DNA from: Phymorhynchus buccinoides
Taxonomy: Eukaryota > Mollusca > Gastropoda > Neogastropoda > Raphitomidae
Reading direction: 5' to 3'
Length of the DNA: 64,000 nt
Assembly: GCA_017654935.2 (NCBI GenBank)
Contig: CM065687.1
Location: 18,578,987-18,642,986, forward strand
The translations under genes were made by a program, and so were the position numbers. Shown here in pieces: positions 41,301-52,938 of this stretch (its first letter is position 1; every line of letters begins with the position of its first letter). The notes below the pieces were generated by a model. That model saw only the letters and a list, made by a program, of their open reading frames with translations. It did no database searches and was not told the DNA's origin.

Positions 41301-44300
41301 AAAGATGACTGGCGGCGAAAGGGTTAAAGCAGCGCATGCGCACTCAAAAAAGTTATTCCCCTCTCGTCGGTTGAGATGCAACGGACAACCAGGAACGTCA
41401 AAAAATACATGGCGCTAGAAGAGTTAAAGTGATAACTGATTCGTAGTTTGATTATGTCAAGTCAAGTCAAGTCAAAATCATCTTTATTGAGGGTTAAAGA
41501 ATAAGCTAACAAAGCTTTTTTTCATCCTGCCGATGTTGTAGTATGTTCTATAAGTAGGGTAAGACGGGGTAAAAAGCCCATGGGCGGGTAAGAAGCCCAT
41601 GCCAATTATCACATGAAATGAAATTTGAGTCAAAGTTTACCGATGAGACAAACGCTAAACATTAACACTCGTCTCATGGGCAACATTTGACTGAAATTTG
41701 CTTCATTTGATGAGAAAAGTGGCATGAACACTCGTCTCATGGGCAAAATTTGACTGAAATTTGCTTCATTTCATGAGATAATTGGCACGGGCTTCTTACC
41801 CGCCCACGGGCTTTTTACCCCGTCTTGCCCTACTCCGACAAGGACAATGAACCCATGTTCAATGCTGAAACTTTGTGTGGTAAGCCTCAGCAGTGTGCCT
41901 GGTTCTGGTGTCTGTGGGGTTCCATCTGACCGCGGCCAACATTCCTGAGGTGCACCTCTACTTCAATGGGACAAACTCCTCTCTGCCTCTACGGCAATCT
42001 GTCTGTTATGCCTCCACGTAAGCTAAATCATGGGTGAAAGTTAAATATCGTCGGTGAAATTCAAATACCTCGTATCTCAATTTTGGTACTTTTGAGAAGA
42101 AAAAAACTGTTTTAAAAATTAACCGCGTTGACCACAATTGATTAACTATGATGAATATGTTGTTCAAGACATTGCGATTTTACTCCTGCATTTCGTTTAA
42201 AAAATTCTTAAATTGTTTTTTGTTAGACTTGAAAAGAACGAAGATACGAGGTTTTTGTCCTTAACTAGATCTGAATTTGGGACTTACGAGTTTTTCTTCT
42301 ATTTTCACAACTTTATTTACCCCAGATAGAAAGTCGTTCGAGATACGAGCTTTGGTGGAATGTGGCGGGAAAAATTAGAGAGCTGACTATGTATCTAACT
42401 TTTAAAAAAAAAACCATCGAGATACGAGGTTTTTGAATTTCACTGACGATATTCTCTCAATCCTGAAATTACGCGCTTCAATGTTCTCTGAATATTCCCA
42501 ATCCTGAAGATAATGTCCAATGTGTGTGTGTGTCTGTGTCTGTGTAGACAGGACGGGTGGGGTTGGTGTTATAATTGCATACAATCTTGTTTTAATCTGC
42601 TATTAATGTTGGGCAGATATGTTTATTTTTATGACTGCAGTTCTGGATGTCAAGATGGCCAATCCTGAAGACTCTCTCTATCGGCTTTTTCAATCCTGAT
42701 TTCAGGTGCATGCCTGAACTACTTTCACCCATGTTGAATTAACTGTCCTATCTTATTTTGTGTGTGTAAAAAGAATGAGTTTTAAAGAACTGGAGACTTT
42801 ACACTTTCACAGTTGTTCTTTATAATAGTAGTTTCCATATTTTTACCTTCGCCAGGAATGTTATGTTTATGTCTTTGTCTGTCTGTCTATCTGTTTGTCT
42901 GCTTTAACTCATAAACAATGACTGGATTTTGATTAAAAGCAATGGAGGGCAAGAGCATCATCGTCAGACGTTTCCCTTCGTCATTAACCCTTTCACCGCC
43001 AGCCATCTTTGAGCCAAAAATGTCTGTTAAACTTACTTGGCTACAGAAAAGATTTTGTCTGCAATATTGTGGGATTTCTCTGTGACACATTTAGAACAGG
43101 GTCAATCCTTACTGCCCAAATTTAAGAACACAATATCATTGAATAATAGACCCAGATTTGAAGAGTTTTAATGACATGGGTGTTAAATCATTGTGGTGCA
43201 AAAATCGACATTGGCGGTGAAAGGGTTAACTGGAGTTAAACGGAATTATCCTCTGGATGCAGAGACTTATTTTTATCATTATTGAAATGGAATTAACTCT
43301 TGTCGGAGTAATCTTCCTGTCATTTCTGTAGTCAGTTGTTCAACGTATTTTCCATATTGCTGGGGTTTTTTGTTCTTGTTTTTTTCCATTTTTTTAATAC
43401 CTTAATCGGTACGGGTATTTAATGAATAAAAGTGTTCAGTGGAACAGGTTATGATTTTGTATTGATCTACCTGTCTTTCTGTCTCTTTGTAGAACTGATT
43501 GTTTTTTGTTTTTGTCTTTCAGTGTAAATCTGAATTCTCCCTCTGCTTCAATAATGTTTTACGTATGTTCTCTCTGTAATCCGAGTGGTTGGTTGCCTGG
43601 CTTTAGAAACAGTTGAAACTGATATGCCCATTTCGATGGCTTGGAGTCAAACCAGACTGTATTTAGACACTCCATTGATGTATTATTGAAGCTATTTCGA
43701 AATATAATAACTTGTACCAAAACAAGACTGAATAAATATAAAAAGCTTAATCCCCATTTTATATTATTTGTAGTCCTTTTTAATACAAATTATTATTTTT
43801 TGCAATAACAACAATAATAAGTCAACGGACTTTTGACTCGAAGCCATCGAATTTGGCGTAGAATTTCAATGTTTTGATGTTTTATTAATACTAGCGCAAC
43901 GTCGAGTACCAGTAACGCCTAGTAACGGTAACGCCTAGTAACGGTAATGGCAAGTATTGGTAACGCTGAGTACAGCAAATTTGAAGCGATTTGGTAAAGA
44001 AACGGTGGAGTTATAAGTCCCCGTTTCGCGTTGGCGCTGCTCTGAGAGTGATCCGCTCTCCCTAGTAACGGTAACGCCTAGTAACGGTAACGCCAAGTAC
44101 TGGTAACGATGAGTACAGCAAATTTAACGGCAGAGTTATAAAGCTCCGTTTCCCGTTGGCGCTGCTCTGAGAGTGACGCGCTCTCACTATTTTCTTCACA
44201 TTTGCTGGCAGGCTTTGCCCCGCTGACAGCAAGCATGACAGCAAATTTGACGCGATTCGGTTGAAAACCGGCGGAGTTATAAGGCCCGTTTTGCATCATG

Positions 44301-47300
44301 CTGCTGGTATGCGCCTAAGTAATGGATTCGCTTCCGGTGTGGCACATTGATAGTCACCGTCCCTGGTCATATATCTGCCAAATTTGAAGGCAATCGATCC
44401 AGAAATACCGGAGATACGGGCGCCGAAAGGCCGTCGGATGCGCGTTTCGCGCATTTGCAAAACCGCGCAAATGACACGGCCGCCTCGGTTGCCGTTGCCA
44501 TCGCCCCGTTAGGGCTCACAGCAAATTTGAAGCGAATCGGTCGAAAAACGGCGGAGTTATAAGGCCCGTTTCGTGTTTCAGACACACACACACAGACACA
44601 CGGACGGACACTTGGCTTTTTACTATATGATTTCCTGTGCGTTGCGGATTCCTGCATACGTTTATATATGCAGTTCATATAGTAAAGCTACGAAAAAGCT
44701 AGAAAATATGAACACAATGAAATCCTATTGCAAAAATAAATCAGTGTAACCGAATATTTTCAAACATAATTAGAATCATTGAAGAGAAGTATTTTGGGAT
44801 GTATATATGTTACCGTCATATTCGGAATCCGGGCATCTACGATAATACCTAAAAATATTAGGCATCGGTCATTTTCAGAATTCCGAATAAGACTGTAACA
44901 CAAGAGCTTGTACCTTCAGAATATTGTTCGATCATTAACCCTTTCGCCGCCGGTCATTTTACAGCCAAAAATCACCATTAAACTTAAACTGGGTAGAGAA
45001 AAAAAATGTATCTGCAATATTGGGAATTCCTCTCTGACATGTATAACATTAGGCCTATCCTTACCTTTCAAATTAAGAAAATAGGGTGTTTGGATAACAG
45101 GCCCAGCTTGTATGCCTTTTAGCGACATGGGTAGTAAACCAGTGTGGTGCATAAATGCGACATTGGTGGTGAAAGGGTTAAAGCTTTTTTTTTTCTTGAC
45201 CGATTTTGTGGAAGTCGGTATGCATTAGTTAGAAGACTTGTGAAGGTAATCGCACAATGTCAAATCATCATTTCTTTGTTTTAAGGAAATGATTTGCTTT
45301 GAGCAAAGTGTCTATTCTTTTCAGGGGCTGCGAAGCATGTATTCAGGATGCGGACTGCGGTCTGTGCTACAAAGGCATGTCTGCCTTTTGTCTGCCGGCC
45401 CTGGACAAGCATTCCTCAACAGTGGGGCCCTGCGCCGTGGATGATCAGAGGGATGAGGCCTTCAAGTTCACTGTGGATTTCTGCCCCAGTCCTTTCGCCT
45501 GGGTCGTCATTGCTGGCATGTTTTTCTTCCAACTCTTCTTTTCCCCTGGTAAATTAATTGTTGTTTTGTTGACTTACCTTGGCTAAAAGACCCCAGGGAT
45601 TATCCCTACGGCGGAAGCACTTGAACACTATGGTACAAGTTGCATCAGCTACGGATGAGAACATTACGTGTGTGACCGTTTTTTGATTACCCCGCGATGT
45701 GGGCAGCCACACTCCGTCTTCGGGGGATTTTGGAGACTGATGATGTTATGCTAGGAGCTTGTCATGGCATAACTATGCATAGCATAACAACATTTTGATG
45801 TAGCCTTGGTGTTCTAGCCTATGTCAATTGGTCTGACACAGCCTTAAGCCAATGTGGAATTGTTGCTTTGATATTGCCTTATTTCACAATCATGTTCTTC
45901 TCTCATTTATTTAGCTGGCCAAGACATATAAGCCAAGGTTAAAGCCCCCTCCCTCCCCCCAAAAGACAACTAAGTTACTTTCAAAGTTATGATGCTTTTA
46001 TTTTGTTCATTCTTTAATTGTCCCAACAAACTGGCTTTGAAAAAGTCATGCTCTTGGAACTTTATATATTAATAAAAATGAAAAACAATTAAGATATATG
46101 CAATATCCTTCCAGTTTACATGCTGGGTTATGCTTTGTAGGGTTGCCTGGGCTCACTTTCCCCATCAACGCCGAGATCTACCCCATGTGGGCCCGCAGCA
46201 CCTGCACCTCTGTGGTGGTGGCTGTGTTCTGGGTGTCCAACATCATCATCACCTTCAGCTACACCACCATTGTGCAGGTCTTCAACATGTATGGTACGCT
46301 GTCGACTAACGTGATGAGTGCATTGACAACAAGGGCGTCGCCGAGCGGCAGACATGTCCGTCACCAGCAATGCCACGCACTTGCGACACCCCGTAGAGTG
46401 TCACATCCTGACACAAAATTGCAAGGGATTCTGTCTTCTAGTTCACGAGATACAGCTTGAAGAAGAAATACATAGCGCAAAGAAGGAAATTTCGGTTTTC
46501 AAGGTCAAACTTCAAGGCCAAGGTCAGCATGGCGATAATTTATGCTGGGATGTTTTCTACTCTAGGGTATACAGTATACAATCATTTTCAGGCTCCAGCG
46601 ATCTTTTTGACCTTGACCTTGACCTTGATCGGTATGCCATCATCAGAACGGGCATAAGCCAAACCACCTTCATACCAAGTTTCAACATCCTATGTCGATC
46701 GGTGCTCGAGATATGGCTAAAAATAGATTTTCGGTTTTCAAGGTCGTACGTCAAGGTCAAGGTCACGACGGCAAAATGATTTGCGCCGATCTCTTCCTAT
46801 TAAGGAGGCACACCTTCACACAAAATTTGACGCGATTCGGTCAAGCGGTTCGGGAGATATCCTTGGGACAGACAGAAAAAAAAAAAGAAAAAAAAAAATA
46901 CAAACCAGCCCATCGCAATAGTCCGATCACCTTGGTGACGGACTAATTAAAGTGTCTCGTAAAACAGACGAAGACAAACATGTCAATATAAGCGGAACTA
47001 AAGTTGAGACGAGAACGCTTAACAGTGGACAGATCTATCCTAACTTAACCTCAAAACCCACCTGTTCCCCCGTCATTGAGGCTCCACTCTCTTTCTCTTT
47101 TCTCTCTCTTGCCTTTAGGTCTGTTTCTGCTGTATACCATTTATGTCATACGTGTGTGTTCGCTTTGTATTGCATTTTTGTTTGAATGCGTTATGAATGC
47201 TAACGTGTGTGTGCGCTTTGATTCAGCGCCGTATAAATACTGTATGTTGTTGTTGTAGTTGGACAGCCCGGAATGAAAGTCCGTTTAACGTCCTCCGACA

Positions 47301-48978
47301 TGGAACAGGTACATGTGGGACATTTGTAACTATAAAGATAGTGGGACGATCCTGGAGGTACTGCACTACCAGGAAAGTCCCGATGTTTTTTTGAATTTTC
47401 AAGATGAAACAAATTGTAATTTGAATACCATCGGACAGTTCTTTCCGCTGGCCGTTTTTATTGTAAGCCTTGTCACCCCAGGGTTGCTATTCGTCTATAT
47501 TTCGTTTTGTCCGGCAATGCACTTCATTAATCTTACCAGTTTGAGAAAGTCCTATTAACCCTTTCACCGCCAGCAATCTTTCTGCCAAAATGTTATGTCA
47601 AAATTACCTGGGTAAAGAAAAGTTAGCATCTGCAATACTGTGAATCCCTCTATGACATTTAAAAACATTATCAATTTAAGCCTTTCCTTGTCTCCCAAAA
47701 TTAACCCTTTCGCCGCCAGCCATTTTTCAGCCCCCCAAATACCATTAAACTTACCTGGGTAGAGAAAACTAAATCTGTAATATTGCGAATTCCTCTGTGA
47801 CATGTATAACGTTAGGCCTATCCTTACCTCCCAAAATAACGAGAGAGGGTCTTCAGATAACAGGCCCTGATTTGATGCTTTTTAGAGACATGGGTGTTAA
47901 ACCATTGTGGTGCAAAAATGTGCGATATTGGCGGTGAAAGGGTTAACAACATAAGAGTCATTGGATAATAGATCATAATTTCATGCCTTTTAGTGACGTT
48001 GGGTGTTAAATCATTGTGGTGCATAAATGCGACATTGACGGTGAAAGGGTTAACAAGGACGAAGCATTAGTGTGATTTCTTTGTGGCTTGTTTTTCATCT
48101 TCATCTTCTTAGTGTTGTTGGTTTGTTTTCACAGCAATGTGTTGCTTATTTGTACAATACTTTATCTCGATTAACAAAGCCATTTCAGCTAGAGTAAAAC
48201 TGTTCTTTTTTCCCCATTAGGCAATGACAGACATGTCATCAGGCCTGTGATGAGTTTGCTAACGGCCTATGGATTTTGTTAACTGGACATACGCCAAAAT
48301 ACAAGTGAAAAGTCATTAGCTATGCACTGTCATAAGCCATAAGTCATACGTTTCTTTATTGTCATTTGTACAACGCACATGGAAACTTGTCTTCCACAGT
48401 GTAAAAATAAAAATATTAAATAAAAGTATAAAACATAAAATTACATTGAACAAATATGTAACTCTCACACCACACCCAATCATTCATCCGCTCTCCTGCT
48501 ATCTTGCTCACTCATCATGCAACCCACCACCACTTCCGCCTTCATTTTTAACCTTTTCTTTTATTTTTTCCTTCCTTTCCTCCTTTTTCCTTGTTCCTTT
48601 TTTGTCTCCCCCCCTTCCCCCCCCTTTTTTCCTACCCCCCCCCCCGTTTTTAGTAGGCTTTTTCCCGCTCTTTTTCATCCTATTGTCTGTGTGACTGACT
48701 AAGATGGACATTTCCAAGAGCCTTACGTGTAAGGACTGTTTTCAGGGACATTCTGGTTCTTTGCCGCCATGTGCTCGCTGGGTTTCGTAATGTTGGCCAT
48801 CTTCCTTCCCGAAACCAAGAACCGTACTCTGGAGGAAGTGGAGGAGCTCTTCATGACGCCACAACAACTGCTACGCCACCGTGAGCAAAGGGAGAGCAAT
48901 CAGATGGTTCTGCCGGGAAAAGAGCAAGAGATGCGCCGCGCCTCCCTAACCAATAACCAGGATGCATCTAAAATTTGA
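33034..48978 (+). CDS. SLC2A13/HMIT-like transporter, copy B (5' truncated by gap, 8 coding exons)
   Basis: The same gene as copy A, on the plus strand. Exons are 33034-33193, 35539-35738, 36570-36687, 37519-37679, 41891-42017, 45325-45548, 46141-46293 and 48746-48978, with lengths identical to copy A (1376 bp). Every exon is open and every junction is AG/GT. The exon equal to 27367-27562 of copy A would lie left of 32673, in or beyond the N gap. Introns match copy A apart from indels, a MITE at 42988-43226 that A lacks, and a replaced stretch at about 39395-41390. Protein differences from A include Thr for Lys in QLLTNAG, FFSPG, ARST, VQVF, VML, MTP and MRR. No disabling change is visible, so expression cannot be excluded; it may be the other allele rather than a second gene. 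Confidence 0.9.
33236..33629. mobile_element. Fold-back element with telomere-like runs (copy B intron)
   Basis: Inverse counterpart of 26055-26444, about 42 bp after the exon ending 33193. Confidence 0.72.
34316..34394. repeat. (GA)n microsatellite, copy B
   Basis: Inverse counterpart of 25301-25379, nearly the same length. Confidence 0.95.
35266..35350. repeat. (GA)n microsatellite, copy B
   Basis: Inverse counterpart of 24341-24427. Confidence 0.95.
35539..35738 (+). CDS. Transporter copy B, exon equal to A visible exon 3
   Basis: 200 bp; acceptor tctctgcag, donor GTAAGA. It encodes the end of TM6 with PETPRW and the start of the central loop. The predicted protein is identical to copy A over this exon. 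Confidence 0.92.
36570..36687 (+). CDS. Transporter copy B, exon equal to A visible exon 4
   Basis: 118 bp; acceptor tttcccag, donor GTGAGT. It has the same FVWSGLN replacement of QLSGIN as copy A, so the change is not a sequencing error in one contig. Confidence 0.9.
36905..37155. repeat. CAT/GAT-rich low-complexity tract, copy B
   Basis: Inverse counterpart of 22529-22765. Confidence 0.85.
37519..37679 (+). CDS. Transporter copy B, exon equal to A visible exon 5
   Basis: 161 bp; acceptor cttcttaaag, donor GTTAGT. It encodes TM8-TM9 with EKYGRRP. The first Phe codon is TTC rather than TTT, a silent change. Confidence 0.9.
37978..38485 (+). mobile_element. tRNA-derived SINE candidate (copy B)
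   Basis: Head with an A-box-like TGGCTCAGAGG (37986-37996) and a B-box-like GGTTCCTTTCT (38029-38039) at tRNA spacing (43 bp). An AT-rich body follows, with a 3' end AATAAAATTTTGAC followed by TTGAC repeats. Inverse copy at 21520-22025. Confidence 0.6.
39684..40245. mobile_element. Long-TIR fold-back with TTAA flanks (copy B only)
   Basis: About 150-bp inverted arms (AGGTGGACCCTGACGGATGA against the inverse of CATCCGTCAGGGTGTCCCT) and a middle of about 260 bp. Flanked by TTAA at 39680-39683 and 40246-40249. Arms share ACACGTCGAGATCACC, TTTGCTCTGGTTTCCTA and GATTCCTCCTTGGCGGAG. No transposase seen. Confidence 0.7.
40272..40600. mobile_element. TIR element, about 330 bp (copy B only)
   Basis: Inverted ends of about 40 bp: ACCCACTGCTTACGATTCAA then CCAACTGCGATCCAACTGTG, matched in inverse at 40558-40600. 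Superfamily and target duplication not clear. Confidence 0.6.
41086..41323. mobile_element. TTAA MITE in copy B only
   Basis: 238 bp; CCCTTTCACCGCCAAT to TGGCGGCGAAAGGG with TTAA at 41082-41085 and 41324-41327. It lies inside the stretch of copy B that is not homologous to copy A. Confidence 0.82.
41557..41830. mobile_element. 274-bp MITE with TA target duplication (copy B intron)
   Basis: Counterpart of 17697-17970, with GGGTAAGACGGGGTAAAAA ends and flanking TA at 41555-41556 and 41831-41832. It ends about 58 bp before the exon at 41891. Confidence 0.75.
41891..42017 (+). CDS. Transporter copy B, exon equal to A visible exon 6
   Basis: 127 bp with the same cagcag tandem acceptor (start 41891 or 41894) and donor GTAAGC. 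It encodes the FNGTNSSL glycosylation site. A TIR element begins 12 bp after the exon. Confidence 0.85.
42044..42453. mobile_element. TIR element beside transporter exon (copy B)
   Basis: Counterpart of 17078-17483: left end 42044-42078, right end 42419-42453, inverse with two mismatches. The outer CATGGGTGAAAGT pair is at 42029 and about 42720. Confidence 0.6.
42988..43226. mobile_element. TTAA MITE present in copy B, absent at the same site in copy A
   Basis: 239 bp; CCCTTTCACCGCCAGC to TGGCGGTGAAAGGG with TTAA at 42984-42987 and 43227-43230. Copy A carries the exact empty site, with one TTAA at 16546-16549 and matching flanks on both sides. Confidence 0.88.
43905..44600 (-). repeat. GC-rich dispersed repeat with internal duplication (copy B)
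   Basis: Counterpart of 15330-15870. Copy B repeats a segment of about 150 bp (TAGTAACGGTAACGCC through GCGCTGCTCTGAGAGTGA) that copy A has once. Confidence 0.6.
44939..45177. mobile_element. TTAA MITE in transporter intron (copy B)
   Basis: TTAA at 44935-44938 and 45178-45181; the counterpart of 14736-14970 in copy A and 63818 onward in copy C. Confidence 0.8.
45325..45548 (+). CDS. Transporter copy B, exon equal to A visible exon 7
   Basis: 224 bp; acceptor cttttcag, donor GTAAAT. It encodes the Cys-rich PSI-like loop and TM10, ending FFSPG (Pro for Ser compared with A and C). Confidence 0.93.
46141..46293 (+). CDS. Transporter copy B, exon equal to A visible exon 8
   Basis: 153 bp; acceptor gctttgtag, donor GTACGC. 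It encodes INAEIYPMWARST and TM11, ending FNMYG across the next junction. Confidence 0.92.
46420..46925 (+). repeat. GACCTT-rich dispersed repeat (copy B)
   Basis: Counterpart of 13015-13525 in the last transporter intron. It ends with a purine run and CCCATCGCAATAGTCCG. Confidence 0.6.
47559..48049. mobile_element. TTAA MITE, outer element of nested pair (copy B)
   Basis: Ends CCCTTTCACCGCCAGC and TGACGGTGAAAGGG with TTAA at 47555-47558 and 48050-48053; interrupted by the inner element at 47705-47942. Confidence 0.8.
47705..47942. mobile_element. TTAA MITE, inner element of nested pair (copy B)
   Basis: TTAA at 47701-47704 and 47943-47946; counterpart of 11986-12222 in copy A. Confidence 0.82.
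48746..48978 (+). CDS. Transporter copy B, last coding exon
   Basis: 233 bp; acceptor gttttcag, stop TGA at 48976-48978. It encodes TM12, PETKNRTLEEVEELF and the tail. A TTAA-flanked MITE begins at 48992. Confidence 0.93.
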
Positions 48979-48991
48979 GTGAAGGGGTTAA

Positions 48992-49231
48992 CCCTTTCAC
49001 CACCAATGTCGCATTTTAGCACCACAATGGTTTTAACTCACACGTCACTAAAAGGCATAAAATCAGGACTTGTTATTCAAAGACCCTGGTTTTGTAATTT
49101 TGGGAGGTAAGGATAGGCCTAATGTTATACATGTCACAGAGGAATTCGCAATATTGCAGATATTTTATTTTTCTCTACCCAGTTAAGTTTAATGGTATTT
49201 CTGGGCTGAAAAATGGCTGGCGGCGAAATGG
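48992..49231. mobile_element. TTAA MITE 13 bp after the transporter stop (copy B)
   Basis: TTAA at 48988-48991 and 49232-49235. One end is CCCTTTCACCACCAAT, the other GGCGGCGAAATGG (worn). Probably in the 3' UTR. Confidence 0.8.
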
Positions 49232-49289
49232 TTAAGGCGCAATTGCAAAGAGTAATGCTGAGAATTGGGGATCGTTTGGCATAACATGA

Positions 49290-51630
49290 TTTTTTGTTTA
49301 TGGCATATTCTACTCGTGCATGATTATAACGTGCATGTATTATAATGTTTACATGTATTTTGCATTATATTCTTTGTGTTTGTGAGGCGCTTTGAGCTGT
49401 TGTTTCGGGATATGGCACCATATAAATGTTATTCATTACTATGCATTATTATAGATAACTAGATAAACCCGTGCTCCGCACGGCAAGCATGAAGCATCTG
49501 CGTTCATAATGGAGTGATCGAAGAAGAAGAAGAAGAAGAACAAGAACTGGTGAGATGAAAATAATGAAGAAAAGATACCACAAAATATGTGGTGGTGCCC
49601 CCTCCCTTCCGCCCACTCCCCTCTCCTTTAAAAAAAAAAAATGATGACCCCCCCCCCCCCCCAACAACAACAAAATTGTGTGGAGGGGCAGACTCGAACC
49701 CGCGACCACGGACGTATATAGAAGTGCGTGCCGCGACCTACTAATTTGCGGACGCGCCGCTTTACCTATTGAGCTATCAAGGCTTCTTCGAAAGTCGATG
49801 TAAAAAAATTGTTATAAGAGGAAGAAGGGAAAGCAGTCAAGTCTTTTCCCCCATCTCAATTTAAAGTAATGTCTCACATGACTTCGGTCGACGAGACGTA
49901 AAACAAGATCTCCAGTCAAGTCGGACACCTGACGCAGCTTCATGAAAGCACAGAACAGTCTTAGGTTTTGTCACTTTGAGAAAAGTAGGTGCCTAAATGT
50001 TGTGGACACACACACACACACACACAGGATGAAAACAGGGCAGGATGAAAAAAAGCTTTGTTAGCTTATTCTTTAACCCTCAAAAAAATGATGATTTTGA
50101 CTTGACTTGACTTTGACTATGACACACACACACACACACACACACACAACACACACACACACTGTAGTAGACAGCATACACTTAATCATTGCTTGCCTCG
50201 GTTTCCTGTCAATTCATGAGCTCAGATGCGTTATTCTCCGTTATGCACCTTTCAAAACAAATATGGTTAGACCAAACACAAAACTTCCAGAACGTAGAGG
50301 AACTATTTGTAAAAAAAGCCCTACTCGCCTCCCTCTTCTCCTTCGTAGCCACCCCTCCCCCTACCCCTCTCCCTTCTTCTAACCAAAGCAACCATAGAAG
50401 TTTCTATGTGCATTGAGTTAGGCCTAGACTCTGCTTTCTGTTAGCCTAGCACACGCACAGTCTAAAAATGAACCGTTTTTAGCAGACGACACATTTTGCT
50501 ACTCGCTAAATAGCCATTCTGTTTAACAAATGTAAATTTTCACCAGGGTTTATGCGATTTCCCTTTACACACATGTTGCATACTTTGTCCTGAGCAAGGA
50601 CAGCGTGGGTAACAACATCTACACGATGGGGGGTAGATGCAATGGTCATTTAAAGTCCGGCAGATTTCAGATCTCATTACTTTTGACGCTTTTATGGTTT
50701 CTTACCGTAGCTGCTTAACTCCTCCCCTGCGACGTCATTGCACGCGCATATGAATGACGCACAAGTACTGCATTTTGTGCCTTATAAAAAATGTATGGTT
50801 GCTGGCTTATGTCAAAACTGTAGGTGTCTGAATTTCTTTTGTTACAAAAGTTTACTGAATTTGTAGAGTTTTCTTCAGTTTTGTTAGGATTCTACCCTTT
50901 AGGTAGAACACTTGCATTTGTAAGTTTTTTTTCCCCTCCTTTTTCTGCCCCTTTTTTTTGTCCGATTTGGCTGAGATTTTCAGGAAAGTTGCGGGGCATT
51001 AAGTGATTGCCAAATTAGTAATATTAAATCATTTTGCCAAACATTCTGCGAAATATGGCCAAAAAACTGCAAAATCTCACACATTCAATCTTCATTAACT
51101 CAAAAACGGCTGAACAGATTTCGTTCATATAGACAGCTTTTATTTGGTTAACAGAATAGCCAAAACCAGAAGTAACGTCACAAAACTAACTATTGGATTT
51201 TGTAGCCCTTACCCTGGCCCTGGTCAGAAAGAAGTTTGGTGATGATAGTTTTATGCTAAATAGTTTAGAAGTTATTCAAATTTATGTAAATTGGGGTCTG
51301 CGTCACGTTAATTTATTTCCATCGTATGATTTTTTTGCATAGAATCTCGCTGAAATTTGCCAACGAACATTAAAGAGGGGGCTATACTTATCATTAAAGG
51401 TTAATGATGCAACACTTCTGGTATCAATCAGAGCCAAAAGTGGGGATAGGAGGGGAAGGCTGGTGGAGGGGAGAATCCTGTCATGTTTACTCTCAAAGGC
51501 AAACATAAGCCCTCTAATTAAACATTATGACTGATTTTTCAGCCAGGTTATGTCAAGCAATCTCATCTGAAGGGATTAAATAATTTCTCTTTGCACACAT
51601 GTCGTTTACATGTATTGAGTGGAAAATGGG
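49290..51630. other. 3' flank of copy B, no gene recognised
   Basis: Holds a retroelement 3'-like end (GGCGCTTTGAGCTG near 49386), the tRNA-like segment, AC runs and TTGAC tails. The rest is non-coding and matches 57312-59700 in inverse. Confidence 0.6.
49682..49786 (-). ncRNA. tRNA-like sequence (copy B flank)
   Basis: Inverse counterpart of 59217-59322: B-box-like at 49700-49690, A-box-like at 49777-49766. The same wide spacing. Confidence 0.35.
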
Positions 51631-52130
51631 NNNNNNNNNNNNNNNNNNNNNNNNNNNNNNNNNNNNNNNNNNNNNNNNNNNNNNNNNNNNNNNNNNNNNN
51701 NNNNNNNNNNNNNNNNNNNNNNNNNNNNNNNNNNNNNNNNNNNNNNNNNNNNNNNNNNNNNNNNNNNNNNNNNNNNNNNNNNNNNNNNNNNNNNNNNNNN
51801 NNNNNNNNNNNNNNNNNNNNNNNNNNNNNNNNNNNNNNNNNNNNNNNNNNNNNNNNNNNNNNNNNNNNNNNNNNNNNNNNNNNNNNNNNNNNNNNNNNNN
51901 NNNNNNNNNNNNNNNNNNNNNNNNNNNNNNNNNNNNNNNNNNNNNNNNNNNNNNNNNNNNNNNNNNNNNNNNNNNNNNNNNNNNNNNNNNNNNNNNNNNN
52001 NNNNNNNNNNNNNNNNNNNNNNNNNNNNNNNNNNNNNNNNNNNNNNNNNNNNNNNNNNNNNNNNNNNNNNNNNNNNNNNNNNNNNNNNNNNNNNNNNNNN
52101 NNNNNNNNNNNNNNNNNNNNNNNNNNNNNN
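51631..52130. other. Assembly gap, 500 N
   Basis: Exactly 500 unknown bases between the 3' flank of copy B and the repeat block that begins the contig holding copy C. Confidence 0.95.
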
Positions 52131-52873
52131 CATGTCTGTGTCTGTATTTGACACAAAACAAAATACACCAAAAATGTCAGGTATTTCGTTAACCGCAGCA
52201 TTTGCTTTTAACGGCTTTTTCTCACAACATGCCACATCTTGGCTTTAAAATATAAAAAAATATAAAATAATAAAAACCAGCACCGCTGGACTCTAATGCC
52301 ATAACATAGTCAGGATTTATTTTCGTTATTCCATCGCATCCATTGAACGGTTGGGGTAGATCACAAGGGATTCAGCAGGGGAGCTGCTCAAAGACAGGTC
52401 AACGCTCAAAACTAATTGCATGCTTTGTCTCGCCTCTCTCTCTGTTTTTGCCACCTGCTTTCATGAAAAGATTAATTCAGCGATGCGTGGGGCTGCGTTA
52501 AGCCCAATGATTGCGCAGGAACGTGTTCCACTCATCATTTGGTTGTTTGTTTTAAACCACCGCAGTTTTGCATGGATTTGTGGAGACCGAAATAGCCTTA
52601 GGAAAGATTTTCAATAAAGGTGACACACGTTCTCTGGATAATTCGATTTGGAGAACAAAGACTAAAGAGAAAAGCAGGGCTAAGCTTATTTATCTATTAT
52701 TTACGCTCAATTACACTGCCTTTGTTTTAAGCTTGTTGATTGAACATATGTTGTTGTGTGTTTGTGGGTGGGTGGGGGGGTGAGCATGTGGAGGGAGGGG
52801 GGGGCTTCTGTGCGTCTGCTTGTCTGTTAGTCTGTGCATTAGTGTTTGTAGGTGTATTTTTGTAAGGAACAGA

Positions 52874-52938
<65 letters not shown>

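Larger units (their letters stand above)
32673..51630 (+). repeat. Segmental copy B (contig between two 500-N gaps)
   Basis: Reverse complement of copy A over 32673-49290, and of copy C plus its 3' flank over roughly 45000-51630 (paired with 57312-64000). It ends at both sides on a 500-N gap. Confidence 0.85.
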
